Counted from the first letter of the stretch, positions 47,546-55,917 are shown. The stretch is DNA of 64,000 bases from Polynucleobacter sp. MG-Unter2-18 (GCF_018687675.1 NZ_CP061302.1:1376192-1440191); one strand, 5' to 3'. Numbers and translations: made by a program. The notes: generated from the letters alone by a model not told the origin.

Positions 47546-48463
47546 ATGGCTAAGATTGCACTCAAGGTAGATGTTGATACTCTGCGCGGGACCAAAGAAG
47601 GCGTCCCTAATCTAGCGCGGACGCTTGAACGCTTTGGCCTGAAAGCCACCTTCCTATTTAGCCTGGGCCCCGACCACACTGGCTGGGCCCTCAAGCGAGT
47701 CTTTAGGCCAGGCTTTCTAAAGAAAGTGAGTCGTACTTCTGTTGTTGAACACTACGGGGTTAAGACTTTGCTCTACGGCGTCCTTCTTCCTGGTCCCGAT
47801 ATTGGCAAACAAGCTGCGACTGAAATGCGTGCCATAGATGCAGCTGGTCATGAGACTGGTATCCACACTTGGGATCACGTTGCCTGGCAAGATGCCGTAC
47901 GCAATCGCGATGCTCGATGGACTAAAGCGCAGATGCAAAAAAGCTGGGATCGCTTTGTAGAGATCTTTGGTCATCCACCCGTTACTTATGGCGCTGCTGG
48001 CTGGCAAATGAATGAAGCCGCTTTTGAGCAACTCGATCAATGGGGTATCAAATATTCTTCTGATGGCCGAGCTGAACCTAACTTGATGCCATACCGTTTT
48101 GAATTACCTTCCGGTAAAGCAAAGCACGTGCAGTATCCAACTACTCTACCAACTTTTGATGAGTTGATTGGAATAGATGATGCCGACGAATTTGGAGCCG
48201 TAAAAAAACTGCTTGAGATTACACAAAGTAATCCGAATGATCAGGTGTTCACTCTGCATGCAGAGCTTGAAGGTCAGAAGCTTCTACCCGCCTTTGAGCA
48301 ACTACTGGCAGGCTGGCTAAATCAAGGACATGATCTAGTGACCATGGGTGAACTTCATCAATCTTGGGCAGCTACCAAGCAACTGGATAAAATAGCTGTG
48401 CAGCCAGTGAGCTGGGGAGAAATACCCAATAGAAGTGGTGAACTCATTTTGCAAACGGCATAA
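47546..48463 (+). CDS. arnD: Ara4FN-phosphoundecaprenol deformylase ArnD
   Basis: The 305-residue polysaccharide deacetylase-like protein begins K-V-D-V-D-T-L-R-G, with the catalytic Asp pair, G-I-H-T-W-D-H-V near residue 107 for metal binding, and G-A-A-G-W-Q. It removes the formyl group from the lipid-linked sugar before ArnT uses it. It closes the L-Ara4N operon; no arnE/arnF flippase genes follow. Confidence 0.88.
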   Translation: MAKIALKVDVDTLRGTKEGVPNLARTLERFGLKATFLFSLGPDHTGWALKRVFRPGFLKKVSRTSVVEHYGVKTLLYGVLLPGPDIGKQAATEMRAIDAAGHETGIHTWDHVAWQDAVRNRDARWTKAQMQKSWDRFVEIFGHPPVTYGAAGWQMNEAAFEQLDQWGIKYSSDGRAEPNLMPYRFELPSGKAKHVQYPTTLPTFDELIGIDDADEFGAVKKLLEITQSNPNDQVFTLHAELEGQKLLPAFEQLLAGWLNQGHDLVTMGELHQSWAATKQLDKIAVQPVSWGEIPNRSGELILQTA

Positions 48464-48513
48464 ACAAGCTCAGAATACGTAATATATAAAGTTAAATATA
48501 AGAGAGTCCTATC

Positions 48514-48981
48514 ATGACAGTAGAAATTGGCAAACCAATGCCCCAATGTGCAATCCCGGCAACATCAGGATTGACCTTCACACCAGACTCAGCCAGAGGC
48601 AAAAAACTGGTTGTCTACTTTTATCCAAAAGATATGACTCCAGGCTGCACTGCGGAGTCCGGTGAATTTCGAGACAACATTGAGGCCTTCACTAAAGCCA
48701 ATACTTTGATCGTTGGTGTATCTCGGGACAGCCTCAAGTCTCACGATAACTTCCGAAGCAAACTGGAGCTACCATTCGAACTCGTTGCCGATACCGAAGA
48801 GATCCTATGTCAACTCTTTGGCGTTATGAAAATGAAGAATATGTATGGCAAACAAGTGCGTGGCGTCGAGCGCAGCACCTTCCTCTTTGACTCTTCGGGC
48901 ATGCTAGTAAAACAGTGGCGTGGTCTTAAGGTTCCCGGACATGTGACAGAGGTATTACAAGCAGCCCAAGAGACTAAATAA
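48514..48981 (+). CDS. Peroxiredoxin of the Bcp/PrxQ group
   Basis: The 155-residue protein has the peroxidatic Cys45 in D-M-T-P-G-C-T. Classical two-Cys Bcp has a resolving Cys five residues later; here residue 50 is Gly (T-A-E-S-G-E-F), so this member is probably of the one-Cys kind or uses C12 or the Cys near residue 111. It reduces hydrogen peroxide and organic peroxides with thioredoxin or a low-molecular thiol. AGAG ribosome site upstream. Confidence 0.92.
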   Translation: MTVEIGKPMPQCAIPATSGLTFTPDSARGKKLVVYFYPKDMTPGCTAESGEFRDNIEAFTKANTLIVGVSRDSLKSHDNFRSKLELPFELVADTEEILCQLFGVMKMKNMYGKQVRGVERSTFLFDSSGMLVKQWRGLKVPGHVTEVLQAAQETK

Positions 48982-49008
48982 TTTTTAAATTAATTTAATC
49001 TGGGGCAC

Positions 49009-49036
49009 TTGCAAAGCCCAAAATTTGGGGTAAAGT
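49009..49036 (+). promoter_or_regulatory. Sigma-70-like promoter of the phoH leader
   Basis: TTGCAA (49009-49014) and TAAAGT (49031-49036) are spaced by 16 bases, a fair match to TTGACA and TATAAT. Transcription should start near 49043, at the beginning of the structured leader. Confidence 0.5.
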
Positions 49037-49042
49037 AGTTCT

Positions 49043-49200
49043 TATGCACCGTAAACGACGGGAAAGTCTCACAATCCGTTTGACTCATCAGCCTGAACAC
49101 TTAAGCACAGGCTCGGCAAACAACCCCCGCAGTTTTACAGATCTTTTTACACCCAGTTTCGTTATAAACCGTCATTGCAATCCGCTTGACGGTTTTTTCT
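49043..49200 (+). ncRNA. Candidate structured leader or small RNA upstream of phoH
   Basis: From the predicted start near 49043 the transcript has a hairpin at 49090-49113 (AGCCTG / CAGGCT, 12-base loop) and then a full intrinsic terminator at 49166-49200, only 15 bases before the phoH ATG. It could be an attenuated leader or a short RNA. It also holds a 53-codon frame (49044-49205) starting right at the predicted transcript start, whose translation would run through the terminator. No known riboswitch family is recognised. Confidence 0.45.
49166..49200 (+). terminator. Intrinsic terminator inside the phoH leader
   Basis: A 9-bp stem (AAACCGTCA / TGACGGTTT) with a 12-base loop is followed by a T-run. 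It lies after a promoter and before phoH without a gene between, which is unusual and points to attenuation. Confidence 0.7.
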
Positions 49201-49215
49201 TTTAGGAGAGTCTAC

Positions 49216-50892
49216 ATGCCATTGCCCCCAATCCCAACTCAAATTGCTGGCCAAGTAAAAATTAGTAGCAAGGACACTCCAAATTTAAAAAAGCGTCCTG
49301 CGCCAGCAAAAACTGTTGTGATGGATAGTCATGCGTCAGATTGGGCAACAGATGTAGAGGAAGATCTTTCTGCTGCTGAAATAGCACTTGAGAAAATTAA
49401 AAGTGATCACAGTGAAGTAGCTGTCCGTAGTAAGCGCAGTGATAACAAGATAGTGAATATTCCAGAAAAACCAAAACGCATTGTTCGTACAGGTCCCCCG
49501 AGCCTATTTGTCCTAGACACCAACGTATTAATGCATGATCCAAGCTCTCTATTCCGCTTCTCTGAGCACGATCTCTTCTTACCAATGACTACTCTTGAGG
49601 AGTTGGACAACCACAAGAAAGGTATGACTGAGGTTGCTCGTAATGCCCGTTCAGTCAGTCGCTCCTTAGATCAATTGGTAGCTGGTACTAGTGGCACATT
49701 AGATGAGGGCATCCCCCTTAACAAACTTGGCAATCAAGATGTATCTGGTCGACTCTTTTTCCAGACAAAGTTGACCACTCAAGCACTACCAGAAGGTTTG
49801 CCCGAAGGTAAGGGTGACAACCTTATCTTGGCAGTGGTCAGCGAGCTTCAAAAGACACGTCAAGGCCAAGAAGTTGTTCTGGTATCCAAGGATATCAATA
49901 TGCGCATTAAGGCGCGCGCGCTTGGTTTGCCTGCTGAAGATTACTTCAACGATCAGGTTTTAGAAGATCGCGACTTAATGTATTCCGGAGTTATGGCACT
50001 ACCCACAGACTTTTGGCCAAAGCATGGAAAAGATATGGAGAGCTGGGCTGACGGCAAATCTGGAACAATGTTTTATCGTGTAACTGGCCCTTCAGTTCCA
50101 AGCATGTTGGTGAATCAGTTTGTCTATCAAGAAAATCCCGATGGATCCACCCCGTTCTATGCTCAAGTTAAAGAGATCAATGGCAAGACTGCCCTCCTCC
50201 AAACCTTGAGAGACTTCTCTCATCAGAAAAATAATGTATGGAGCGTAACAGCACGCAATCGCGAGCAGAACTTTGCCATGAATCTACTCATGAACCCGGA
50301 TGTGGACTTCATCACATTGCTGGGGCAAGCCGGTACTGGTAAAACTTTGCTGGCATTAGCAGCCGGCCTTGAGCAAGTGTTAGATAGTAAGCGTTATAAC
50401 GAGATCATCATCACTCGAGCCACTGTTCCTGTAGGTGAAGATATTGGCTTTTTGCCAGGCACCGAAGAGGAGAAGATGCAACCTTGGATGGGTGCGTTTG
50501 ATGACAACCTTGAGGTGCTACAACGTAATGAAGAGGGCAGCGCTGGTGAATGGGGACGTGCCGCTACACAGGAACTGATTCGTTCGCGAATTAAGGTGAA
50601 GAGCATGAACTTCATGCGTGGCAGAACTTTTGTGAGTAAGTTTGTGATTATTGATGAAGCGCAGAATTTAACTCCAAAACAAATGAAAACCTTGGTTACT
50701 CGCGCGGGTCCTGGAACCAAGATTATTTGTTTAGGTAATATCGCTCAGATCGACACACCTTACTTAACCGAAGGCTCTTCAGGCCTAACTTATGTGGTGG
50801 ATCGCTTCAAAGGCTGGCGTCATGGTGGACATGTGACCCTGGCTCGCGGTGAGCGTTCCCGTCTTGCGGATCATGCTGCTGACGCACTCTAA
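49216..50892 (+). CDS. PIN-domain and PhoH-family ATPase (PhoH2/YlaK type)
   Basis: The 558-residue protein joins an N-terminal PIN ribonuclease domain (about 95-235, with L-D-T-N-V-L-M-H and Asp101) and a PhoH ATPase (about 345-555) with Walker A G-Q-A-G-T-G-K-T and V-I-I-D-E-A-Q-N. Such PhoH2 proteins unwind and cut RNA in other bacteria. I start at ATG 49216 with AGGAGAG before it. The first 90 residues are basic and Pro-rich. It is preceded by a leader with a terminator and overlaps the NlpC/P60 gene. Confidence 0.9.
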   Translation: MPLPPIPTQIAGQVKISSKDTPNLKKRPAPAKTVVMDSHASDWATDVEEDLSAAEIALEKIKSDHSEVAVRSKRSDNKIVNIPEKPKRIVRTGPPSLFVLDTNVLMHDPSSLFRFSEHDLFLPMTTLEELDNHKKGMTEVARNARSVSRSLDQLVAGTSGTLDEGIPLNKLGNQDVSGRLFFQTKLTTQALPEGLPEGKGDNLILAVVSELQKTRQGQEVVLVSKDINMRIKARALGLPAEDYFNDQVLEDRDLMYSGVMALPTDFWPKHGKDMESWADGKSGTMFYRVTGPSVPSMLVNQFVYQENPDGSTPFYAQVKEINGKTALLQTLRDFSHQKNNVWSVTARNREQNFAMNLLMNPDVDFITLLGQAGTGKTLLALAAGLEQVLDSKRYNEIIITRATVPVGEDIGFLPGTEEEKMQPWMGAFDDNLEVLQRNEEGSAGEWGRAATQELIRSRIKVKSMNFMRGRTFVSKFVIIDEAQNLTPKQMKTLVTRAGPGTKIICLGNIAQIDTPYLTEGSSGLTYVVDRFKGWRHGGHVTLARGERSRLADHAADAL

Positions 50893-51403
50893 GCAAACTT
50901 TCTCATGCCGCACTCTGATAGGGTGCGGCATTTTTATTTGCACACTTCTCTTGCTGACAGGGTGTAGCAGCTTTGGCCCAAAGAATAGTGCGGCCAAGGT
51001 CAGTCAGTTCAAACAAGACACTAGCGTGGGTACCGAAGATATCTCGATCGCTGCAGTGGGCTTGGTTGGCGTACCTTATCGCTATGGCGGCAATAATCCC
51101 AACGCCGGGTTTGATTGCAGTGGATTAATTGCTTATGTCTACAAGAAGTCTGCAAATATCAAGCTACCAAGGACTATTCAGGAGATGAGCATTCGGGGCC
51201 AAAGTGTGGATAGTGGCCCACCTGCACCTGGTGACCTCGTTTTCTTCAACACTACTGGTGCAAAGTATTCGCATGCAGGCATCTATGTAGGTCAAGGTAG
51301 ATTTGTCCATGCCCCAAGCGCCGGAGGAACTGTACGCTTGGAATACATCACTACACCCTACTGGGCGGCTAGATTTACTGAGGCTAGAAGATTGACGCCT
51401 TAA
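50873..51403 (+). CDS. NlpC/P60 family lipoprotein (peptidoglycan endopeptidase)
   Basis: The 176-residue protein has a lipoprotein signal (lipobox L-L-T-G-C, Cys about residue 31) and an NlpC/P60 domain: G-V-P-Y-R-Y-G-G, the catalytic Cys in F-D-C-S-G-L-I, His in Y-S-H-A-G-I-Y and the third polar residue in F-V-H-A-P-S. It cleaves stem peptides in the cell wall from the outer membrane or periplasm. The start at 50873 lies 20 bases inside phoH; the GTG at 50849 is an alternative. It resembles the E. coli Spr/MepS group. Confidence 0.9.
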   Translation: MLLTHSKQTFSCRTLIGCGIFICTLLLLTGCSSFGPKNSAAKVSQFKQDTSVGTEDISIAAVGLVGVPYRYGGNNPNAGFDCSGLIAYVYKKSANIKLPRTIQEMSIRGQSVDSGPPAPGDLVFFNTTGAKYSHAGIYVGQGRFVHAPSAGGTVRLEYITTPYWAARFTEARRLTP

Positions 51404-51518
51404 TTATTAGCCTTTCGGCCGATAGCATTAACACTGTATTCCCAAAATACTGAATATTGTTTACATTTATAAGAAGAACAATTGGTTCTTTAGATTACTC
51501 ATTTTTGGAGTGGCTCAT

Positions 51519-51785
51519 ATGAAGAAAATCATTATCGTTTTAAGTGTTGCATTTAGTTTTGCAATTCCGTCCGTTACTTTTGCAGATCAGGCAGCTTGCG
51601 AGGCAAAGGCAGTTAGCAAAGAAGGTAAGCCGCTCTATGGCGCTGCTAAAGACGCATCTATTAAGAAATGTATGGGTGATGCCAAACCCAATGATTGCGA
51701 AGCTAAAGCAGTCAGTAAGGATGGCAAGCCGCTTTATGGGGCTGCTAAAGCTGCATCTATTAAGAAGTGTGAAGGCGGAAACTGA
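51519..51785 (+). CDS. Small exported protein with duplicated PsiF-like Cys repeat
   Basis: The 88-residue protein has a signal peptide (M-K-K-I-I-I, cleavage after T-F-A near residue 22) and two near-identical units of about 25 residues, C27-C51 and C60-C84, each shaped C-E-A-K-A-V-S-K ... G-K-P-L-Y-G-A-A-K ... S-I-K-K-C. The repeat period is 33 residues (99 bases). This resembles PsiF repeats of proteobacterial periplasmic proteins; function is unknown. GGAG lies 8 bases before the ATG at 51519, which I prefer to GTG at 51510. A strong terminator follows. Confidence 0.8.
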   Translation: MKKIIIVLSVAFSFAIPSVTFADQAACEAKAVSKEGKPLYGAAKDASIKKCMGDAKPNDCEAKAVSKDGKPLYGAAKAASIKKCEGGN

Positions 51786-51805
51786 ATACCTGTCGCATCA
51801 AGTTA

Positions 51806-51833
51806 AAAAGCCTCGCATTGCGAGGCTTTTTTT
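51806..51833. terminator. Intrinsic terminator, likely shared by the PsiF-like gene and dnaB
   Basis: An 11-bp perfect stem (AAAAGCCTCGC / GCGAGGCTTTT) with ATT loop and T-runs on both strands lies 20 bases after the PsiF-like gene and 47 bases after the dnaB stop on the other strand. It probably ends both transcripts. Confidence 0.88.
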
Positions 51834-51880
51834 ATTCTGAGTTACTGTTTATATATCGCTACTTATTATTTTTATTTGAA

Positions 51881-54376
51881 TTAGAACGGTTCGTACCCAC
51901 CAGAGGAGTATCCAACTGATCCCATCGCCAAGTTATCAAACTTGGTATATGGACCCTGCCAGCTTAAACGCACAGTACCAATTGGTCCATTACGTTGCTT
52001 ACCAATAATGATCTCCGCCATACCTTTATCTTGGGTTGTATCTGGGTGATACACCTCATCACGATAGATGAACATAATTAAGTCAGCGTCTTGTTCGATC
52101 GCACCCGACTCACGCAAGTCAGACATGATTGGGCGCTTGTTAGGTCGTTGCTCAAGGCCACGGTTTAACTGTGACAAGGCAACTACTGGGCACTGTAACT
52201 CTTTTGCAAGTGATTTAAGAGAGCGTGAGATTTCTGAAATCTCTGTCGCGCGGTTCTCAGAACCAGAGCCACTCATCAACTGCAAGTAATCAATTACAAC
52301 AAGGCCAAGTGTTCCGCCAAAGTTACGAGCAATACGTCGTGCACGCGCACGTAACTCTAAACTGGAAAGAGCGCCAGTCTCATCAATCAAAATTTGGGTA
52401 TTGCTCAAGCGGGCAATGGCATCCGTAACACGTGGCCACTCATCATCTTGAAGCTTACCGGTACGCATACGGCCTTGGTCAACGCGCCCCACTGAACCCA
52501 GTAAACGGGCAGCCAATTGCTCACCCGACATCTCCATTGAGAAAACAACGACTGGCAAGCCTTCGGCCAACGCGACATTCTCAGCGATATTGAGTGCAAA
52601 TGCAGTGTTATGAGTCACCACGTATTCATTGGTGACGTAGGTTCTATCTGGATGGCTAACTGAGATGCATTGGGCCGCAGCAACTCTAGATGGCTCAATG
52701 CTCTTAAATGAAAGTCTGCGCTGTCGATCCCAGCTCGCTCTGAGCCTTTCTTTCTTTTCAGGCAAAGTAAATGCTTGAAATCCAGGGCCAAAACTCATAT
52801 TCAAAACATAAGCTAAACGACCCTGCTTTTTTTCACCCTTGTAGGTGTAGCTAGACTGTTTTTCTGCGATTGAACAAAAGCCGCCCAATGATCTAGCCAA
52901 AGTGGCAACGTCTTCTGATAATTGCTTGCTTGCAGTACAAAAACGAATGGAGCCCCACTTCTCAATCCAACCATCAGTGTCCATCAAGCCCTGAAATAGG
53001 GCGAGACGGGCAGTCTTGTTGGCTTCAAGATAAGTAGCGGGGATGTATTTATCAAAACTTCTACAACCCAAAACACCGAGATCTTGTAAAGCAGAGCGGA
53101 AATAATTTGTTGGCACGGACTGACGTTGGCCATTAGCAGCAATTCTAGCTTTAGAAACCAATCTCCAGTCATATGCGTTGGCATGAACTAACTCCATCTC
53201 ATAGCCAGCTAGAGCATTCATGCGTTCAATAAGCTCGGGAGACTTAGTCGAGAACATCACGCAACCGTGAGATAAAGCCAAAGTCCCATCACCGAGTAAT
53301 GCGCCCAAAACCCATGGGTTAATTGGTAATATATTTGAATGACCAAAATCACCTGAAACAGGATCTATCCACAGACGATTCTTGTATCGAACACAAGAAA
53401 GCATTTCTATTAAACGCGCAGTATTAATGACTTTGGGCGCATCCCAATCGCGATACATGACGCGCCAAAGATGCTCATCGCAGCACTCAGCTTCACGACC
53501 ATCTGAGAAAGTGACTCTATAAATCTGTTTAATGCCTTGCGGATAGATGCCAGTCACCATAGAGTGCTGACCATCCACAGAGGCTAGGCGATCGCCAAAA
53601 CGTAAATCGCCCATCAACTTCCATCCATCAACTGTTTTTACTTTAGCATCCAGTGGTTGCGCTTTACCCATGGACGGTCTACCAGCAACTATCACCAAGT
53701 CGCCTTTTTGCAGACCACTAGTTTGCTTATCTAAATCAATAAATCCAGTTGCAATACCAGTGATGTCGCTACCACCTTGACGGTTATATAACTCATCAAT
53801 GCGCGCAACAACGGTTTTCAGTAGTGGTTCGATCTCGAGGTAATCGGCTTTACGACTACCCTCTTCACCAATTTGTAGAATGCGTGACTCTGCTTCATCT
53901 AAGAGCGTTCTAACAGAACGACCCTCCGGAACAAATGCAGAGTTAACGATGTTGTCAGATACTTCAATTAGGCGACGCAGAATGCTGCGATCACGAACAA
54001 TGTCGGCATAGCCTTTGATGTTCGCTGCACTAGGTGTGCTCTGCGCCAATGAATTGAGGTAATCAATACCAACTAAGTCACCACCCTGCTCAGACTTAAC
54101 AGCCTCATGAACAGTAATGACGTCAGCAGGATGATTGTCGCCAACTAAACGCTGAATGACCTTATAGATCAGAGCATGTTCAGGACGATAGAAATCTTTA
54201 TCAGTTAACACCCCACCCAGGCGATCCCAGGCTGTGTTGTCAATCAGTAGACCGCCGAGCAAAGATTGCTCGGCTTCTACAGAATGCGGCGGTACTTTTA
54301 AAGCCTGCAAGGCTGGATCCCCAGAACCCATCATGCCAGGATTTGACATAAGGGGGCGTGAGCGGGATTCAGCCAT
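51881..54376 (-). CDS. dnaB: Replicative DNA helicase DnaB with an in-frame intein
   Basis: The 831-codon gene codes for a 479-residue DnaB helicase interrupted by a 352-residue intein (residues 239-590). The host part has the N-terminal DnaB domain (about 28-130), Walker A G-R-P-S-M-G-K | T-A split by the intein, Walker B V-V-I-D-Y-L-Q-L (about 693-700) and the conserved E-S-G-A-I-E-Q-D-A-D. Only the spliced protein has an intact ATP site, so DnaB, essential for replication, must depend on splicing. It is the last gene after rplI, 24 bases apart. There is no frameshift; both extein parts are in the same frame. Confidence 0.97.
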   Translation of the reverse strand: MAESRSRPLMSNPGMMGSGDPALQALKVPPHSVEAEQSLLGGLLIDNTAWDRLGGVLTDKDFYRPEHALIYKVIQRLVGDNHPADVITVHEAVKSEQGGDLVGIDYLNSLAQSTPSAANIKGYADIVRDRSILRRLIEVSDNIVNSAFVPEGRSVRTLLDEAESRILQIGEEGSRKADYLEIEPLLKTVVARIDELYNRQGGSDITGIATGFIDLDKQTSGLQKGDLVIVAGRPSMGKAQPLDAKVKTVDGWKLMGDLRFGDRLASVDGQHSMVTGIYPQGIKQIYRVTFSDGREAECCDEHLWRVMYRDWDAPKVINTARLIEMLSCVRYKNRLWIDPVSGDFGHSNILPINPWVLGALLGDGTLALSHGCVMFSTKSPELIERMNALAGYEMELVHANAYDWRLVSKARIAANGQRQSVPTNYFRSALQDLGVLGCRSFDKYIPATYLEANKTARLALFQGLMDTDGWIEKWGSIRFCTASKQLSEDVATLARSLGGFCSIAEKQSSYTYKGEKKQGRLAYVLNMSFGPGFQAFTLPEKKERLRASWDRQRRLSFKSIEPSRVAAAQCISVSHPDRTYVTNEYVVTHNTAFALNIAENVALAEGLPVVVFSMEMSGEQLAARLLGSVGRVDQGRMRTGKLQDDEWPRVTDAIARLSNTQILIDETGALSSLELRARARRIARNFGGTLGLVVIDYLQLMSGSGSENRATEISEISRSLKSLAKELQCPVVALSQLNRGLEQRPNKRPIMSDLRESGAIEQDADLIMFIYRDEVYHPDTTQDKGMAEIIIGKQRNGPIGTVRLSWQGPYTKFDNLAMGSVGYSSGGYEPF
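52607..53662 (-). mobile_element. Class 3-type intein with LAGLIDADG homing endonuclease, in DnaB P-loop
   Basis: DnaB residues 239-590 are the intein (352 residues). It begins with Ala (A-Q-P-L-D-A-K-V) instead of Cys/Ser and ends V-V-T-H-N, followed by Thr as the first C-extein residue, restoring the loop G-K-T. A Trp in block B (D-E-H-L-W, intein residue 66) and a Cys in block F (Q-C-I-S-V, intein residue 332) with that Thr make the W-C-T set of class 3 inteins, where the block F Cys attacks first. Two LAGLIDADG motifs (L-G-A-L-L-G-D-G-T-L, about intein residue 119, and L-F-Q-G-L-M-D-T-D-G-W, about 222) show a homing endonuclease. Confidence 0.93.
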
Positions 54377-54400
54377 GAGGCTAGATTACAGATCTAAAAC

Positions 54401-54853
54401 TTACGCTTGCTCACCAACTACACGGATAGTGATGTCAGCCACTACATCGGTATGAACAGCTACCGCTACAGGGTGATCACCAACCATCTTCAACGGGCCA
54501 GTAGGCATACGTACAGAAGCTTTTTCAATTACAAAGCCTTTGGCTTTCAAAGCATCAGCGATGTCATGATTGGTTACAGAACCAAACAAACGACCGTCAA
54601 CACCCGCTTTTTGACCGATTTCAAGAACCAAGTCTTTGAGCTTTGCGCCAACCGCTTCAGCGGCAGCCAACTTCTCAGCTGCCAACTTCTCCAACTCAGC
54701 GCGACGTACTGCAAAGTCAGCGATGGCTGTTTCAGTTGCACGACGAGCTTTGCGTTGTGGGATTAGGAAATTACGAGCGTAACCGTCTTTAACACGAACG
54801 ATGTCACCGAGGTTGCCCAGGTTAATTACTTTTTCTAAAAGAATGATTTGCAT
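54401..54853 (-). CDS. rplI: Ribosomal protein bL9
   Basis: The 150-residue protein starts [13 protein letters not shown] and has the L9 N-domain motif [12 protein letters not shown], a long helix and the C-domain. The frame is open upstream to 54916, overlapping rpsR; the M-Q start at 54853, with GGGAGCCCTCA before it, fits all L9 proteins. Confidence 0.97.
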   Translation of the reverse strand: MQIILLEKVINLGNLGDIVRVKDGYARNFLIPQRKARRATETAIADFAVRRAELEKLAAEKLAAAEAVGAKLKDLVLEIGQKAGVDGRLFGSVTNHDIADALKAKGFVIEKASVRMPTGPLKMVGDHPVAVAVHTDVVADITIRVVGEQA

Positions 54854-54866
54854 TGAGGGCTCCCAA

Positions 54867-55139
54867 TTATTTCTTGTGTTGATCGGAGAATGGCAACAAA
54901 GCCAAGTAACGAGCACGCTTGATAGCAGTGTCTAACTGACGCTGATATTTAGCTTTTGTGCCTGTCAAACGTGCAGGAGTGATCTTGGCGTTCTCGCCAA
55001 TGAAGTCCTTCAACGTGTCTACATCTTTGTAGTCGATCTGCTCTACGCCAGCAACAGTGAAACGGCAATAACGCTTACGCTTGAACAATGGGTTCTGAGC
55101 TGGTTTCTTTTTGAAATCGGGTTTCTTTCCAAACGCCAT
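54867..55139 (-). CDS. rpsR: Ribosomal protein bS18
   Basis: The 90-residue protein has the S18 core [16 protein letters not shown] and I-T-P-A-R-L-T-G. A Lys/Phe/Pro-rich N-terminal tail of about 20 residues precedes it, common in betaproteobacteria. In the 30S subunit it pairs with S6, made by rpsF in the same operon. Confidence 0.97.
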   Translation of the reverse strand: MAFGKKPDFKKKPAQNPLFKRKRYCRFTVAGVEQIDYKDVDTLKDFIGENAKITPARLTGTKAKYQRQLDTAIKRARYLALLPFSDQHKK

Positions 55140-55152
55140 GATGATTTCCTCT

Positions 55153-55446
55153 TTAATTTTTCAATTGAATATGGGTGATATGGAAAACCAGTCTTTGATT
55201 ACGTAGAGTCTTGGGTGCTAAGAATCCTTCAAACACTGCCTTGGCTCCTAAATCCATTTGCTCTAAGCCCTTTTGTATCGGACCAATTGCTATGGCTTCA
55301 ACACTCATCTGAATTTTCCTAGCCACTCCTACCTCGTTTACTTCGCCGCTATGTTCTAGCTGGCAATGCATCACCGGTATTCCTGCTGGTGTAAATCGAA
55401 TTGCGTCTTTAGATACCAAGAATGCAGTTAGGGTGAAATGATTCAA
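55153..55446 (-). CDS. priB: Primosomal replication protein PriB
   Basis: The 97-residue OB-fold protein resembles single-strand binding proteins: [14 protein letters not shown] and the late H-I-T-H-I-Q-L. It helps PriA reload DnaB at stalled forks, and dnaB is in the same operon. The start is a TTG at 55446, 59 bases after rpsF, which lowers yield relative to the ribosomal proteins. Confidence 0.9.
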   Translation of the reverse strand: MNHFTLTAFLVSKDAIRFTPAGIPVMHCQLEHSGEVNEVGVARKIQMSVEAIAIGPIQKGLEQMDLGAKAVFEGFLAPKTLRNQRLVFHITHIQLKN

Positions 55447-55505
55447 CGCCGCTCCGTCACTCTGATACGTTTTCTAGTCTGTGTATTCCTCTTCAAATTT
55501 CTAAC

Positions 55506-55880
55506 TTAAACCGCTGCTACAGGAGCGTCGGATTGAGCTGATTTGCGCGCTTCTTCACGTTGCACTTCTTTCATCATGATGGAAGGCTCTGTTTCAGCTT
55601 TCTTTGTCTTGATGATGAGGTGACGCAAAACAGCATCGTTAAATTTGAATGCGTGCTCGAGCTCGTCCAGAGTTTTCTGGTCGCACTCAATATTCATACA
55701 AACGTAATGGGCTTTAGCAAGTTTGTCGATCATGTAAGCCATCTGACGACGACCCCAATCTTCCATGCGGTGAATTTTGCCGCCAGCAGCAGCTAATGTC
55801 GCTTTATAGCGATCGATCATCGCAGGCACTTGCTCGCTTTGGTCCGGGTGGACGATAAAAACGATTTCATAATGACGCAT
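55506..55880 (-). CDS. rpsF: Ribosomal protein bS6
   Basis: The 124-residue protein starts [15 protein letters not shown] and has G-R-R-Q-M-A-Y near residue 44. It is the first gene of rpsF-priB-rpsR-rplI-dnaB. AAGGAG precedes the ATG. S6 with S18 often represses this operon by binding its leader; a hairpin at 55918-55945 is a candidate. Confidence 0.97.
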   Translation of the reverse strand: MRHYEIVFIVHPDQSEQVPAMIDRYKATLAAAGGKIHRMEDWGRRQMAYMIDKLAKAHYVCMNIECDQKTLDELEHAFKFNDAVLRHLIIKTKKAETEPSIMMKEVQREEARKSAQSDAPVAAV

Positions 55881-55917
55881 CTAACACTCCTTAAGGATAA
55901 AGTCACCTGAGCGTCTT

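Noticed and set aside
51881..54376. dnaB as a disrupted or frameshifted gene
   Set aside because: The insert is in frame, has intein splice motifs at both ends and restores a perfect Walker A loop when removed, so it is an intein and not a pseudogene.
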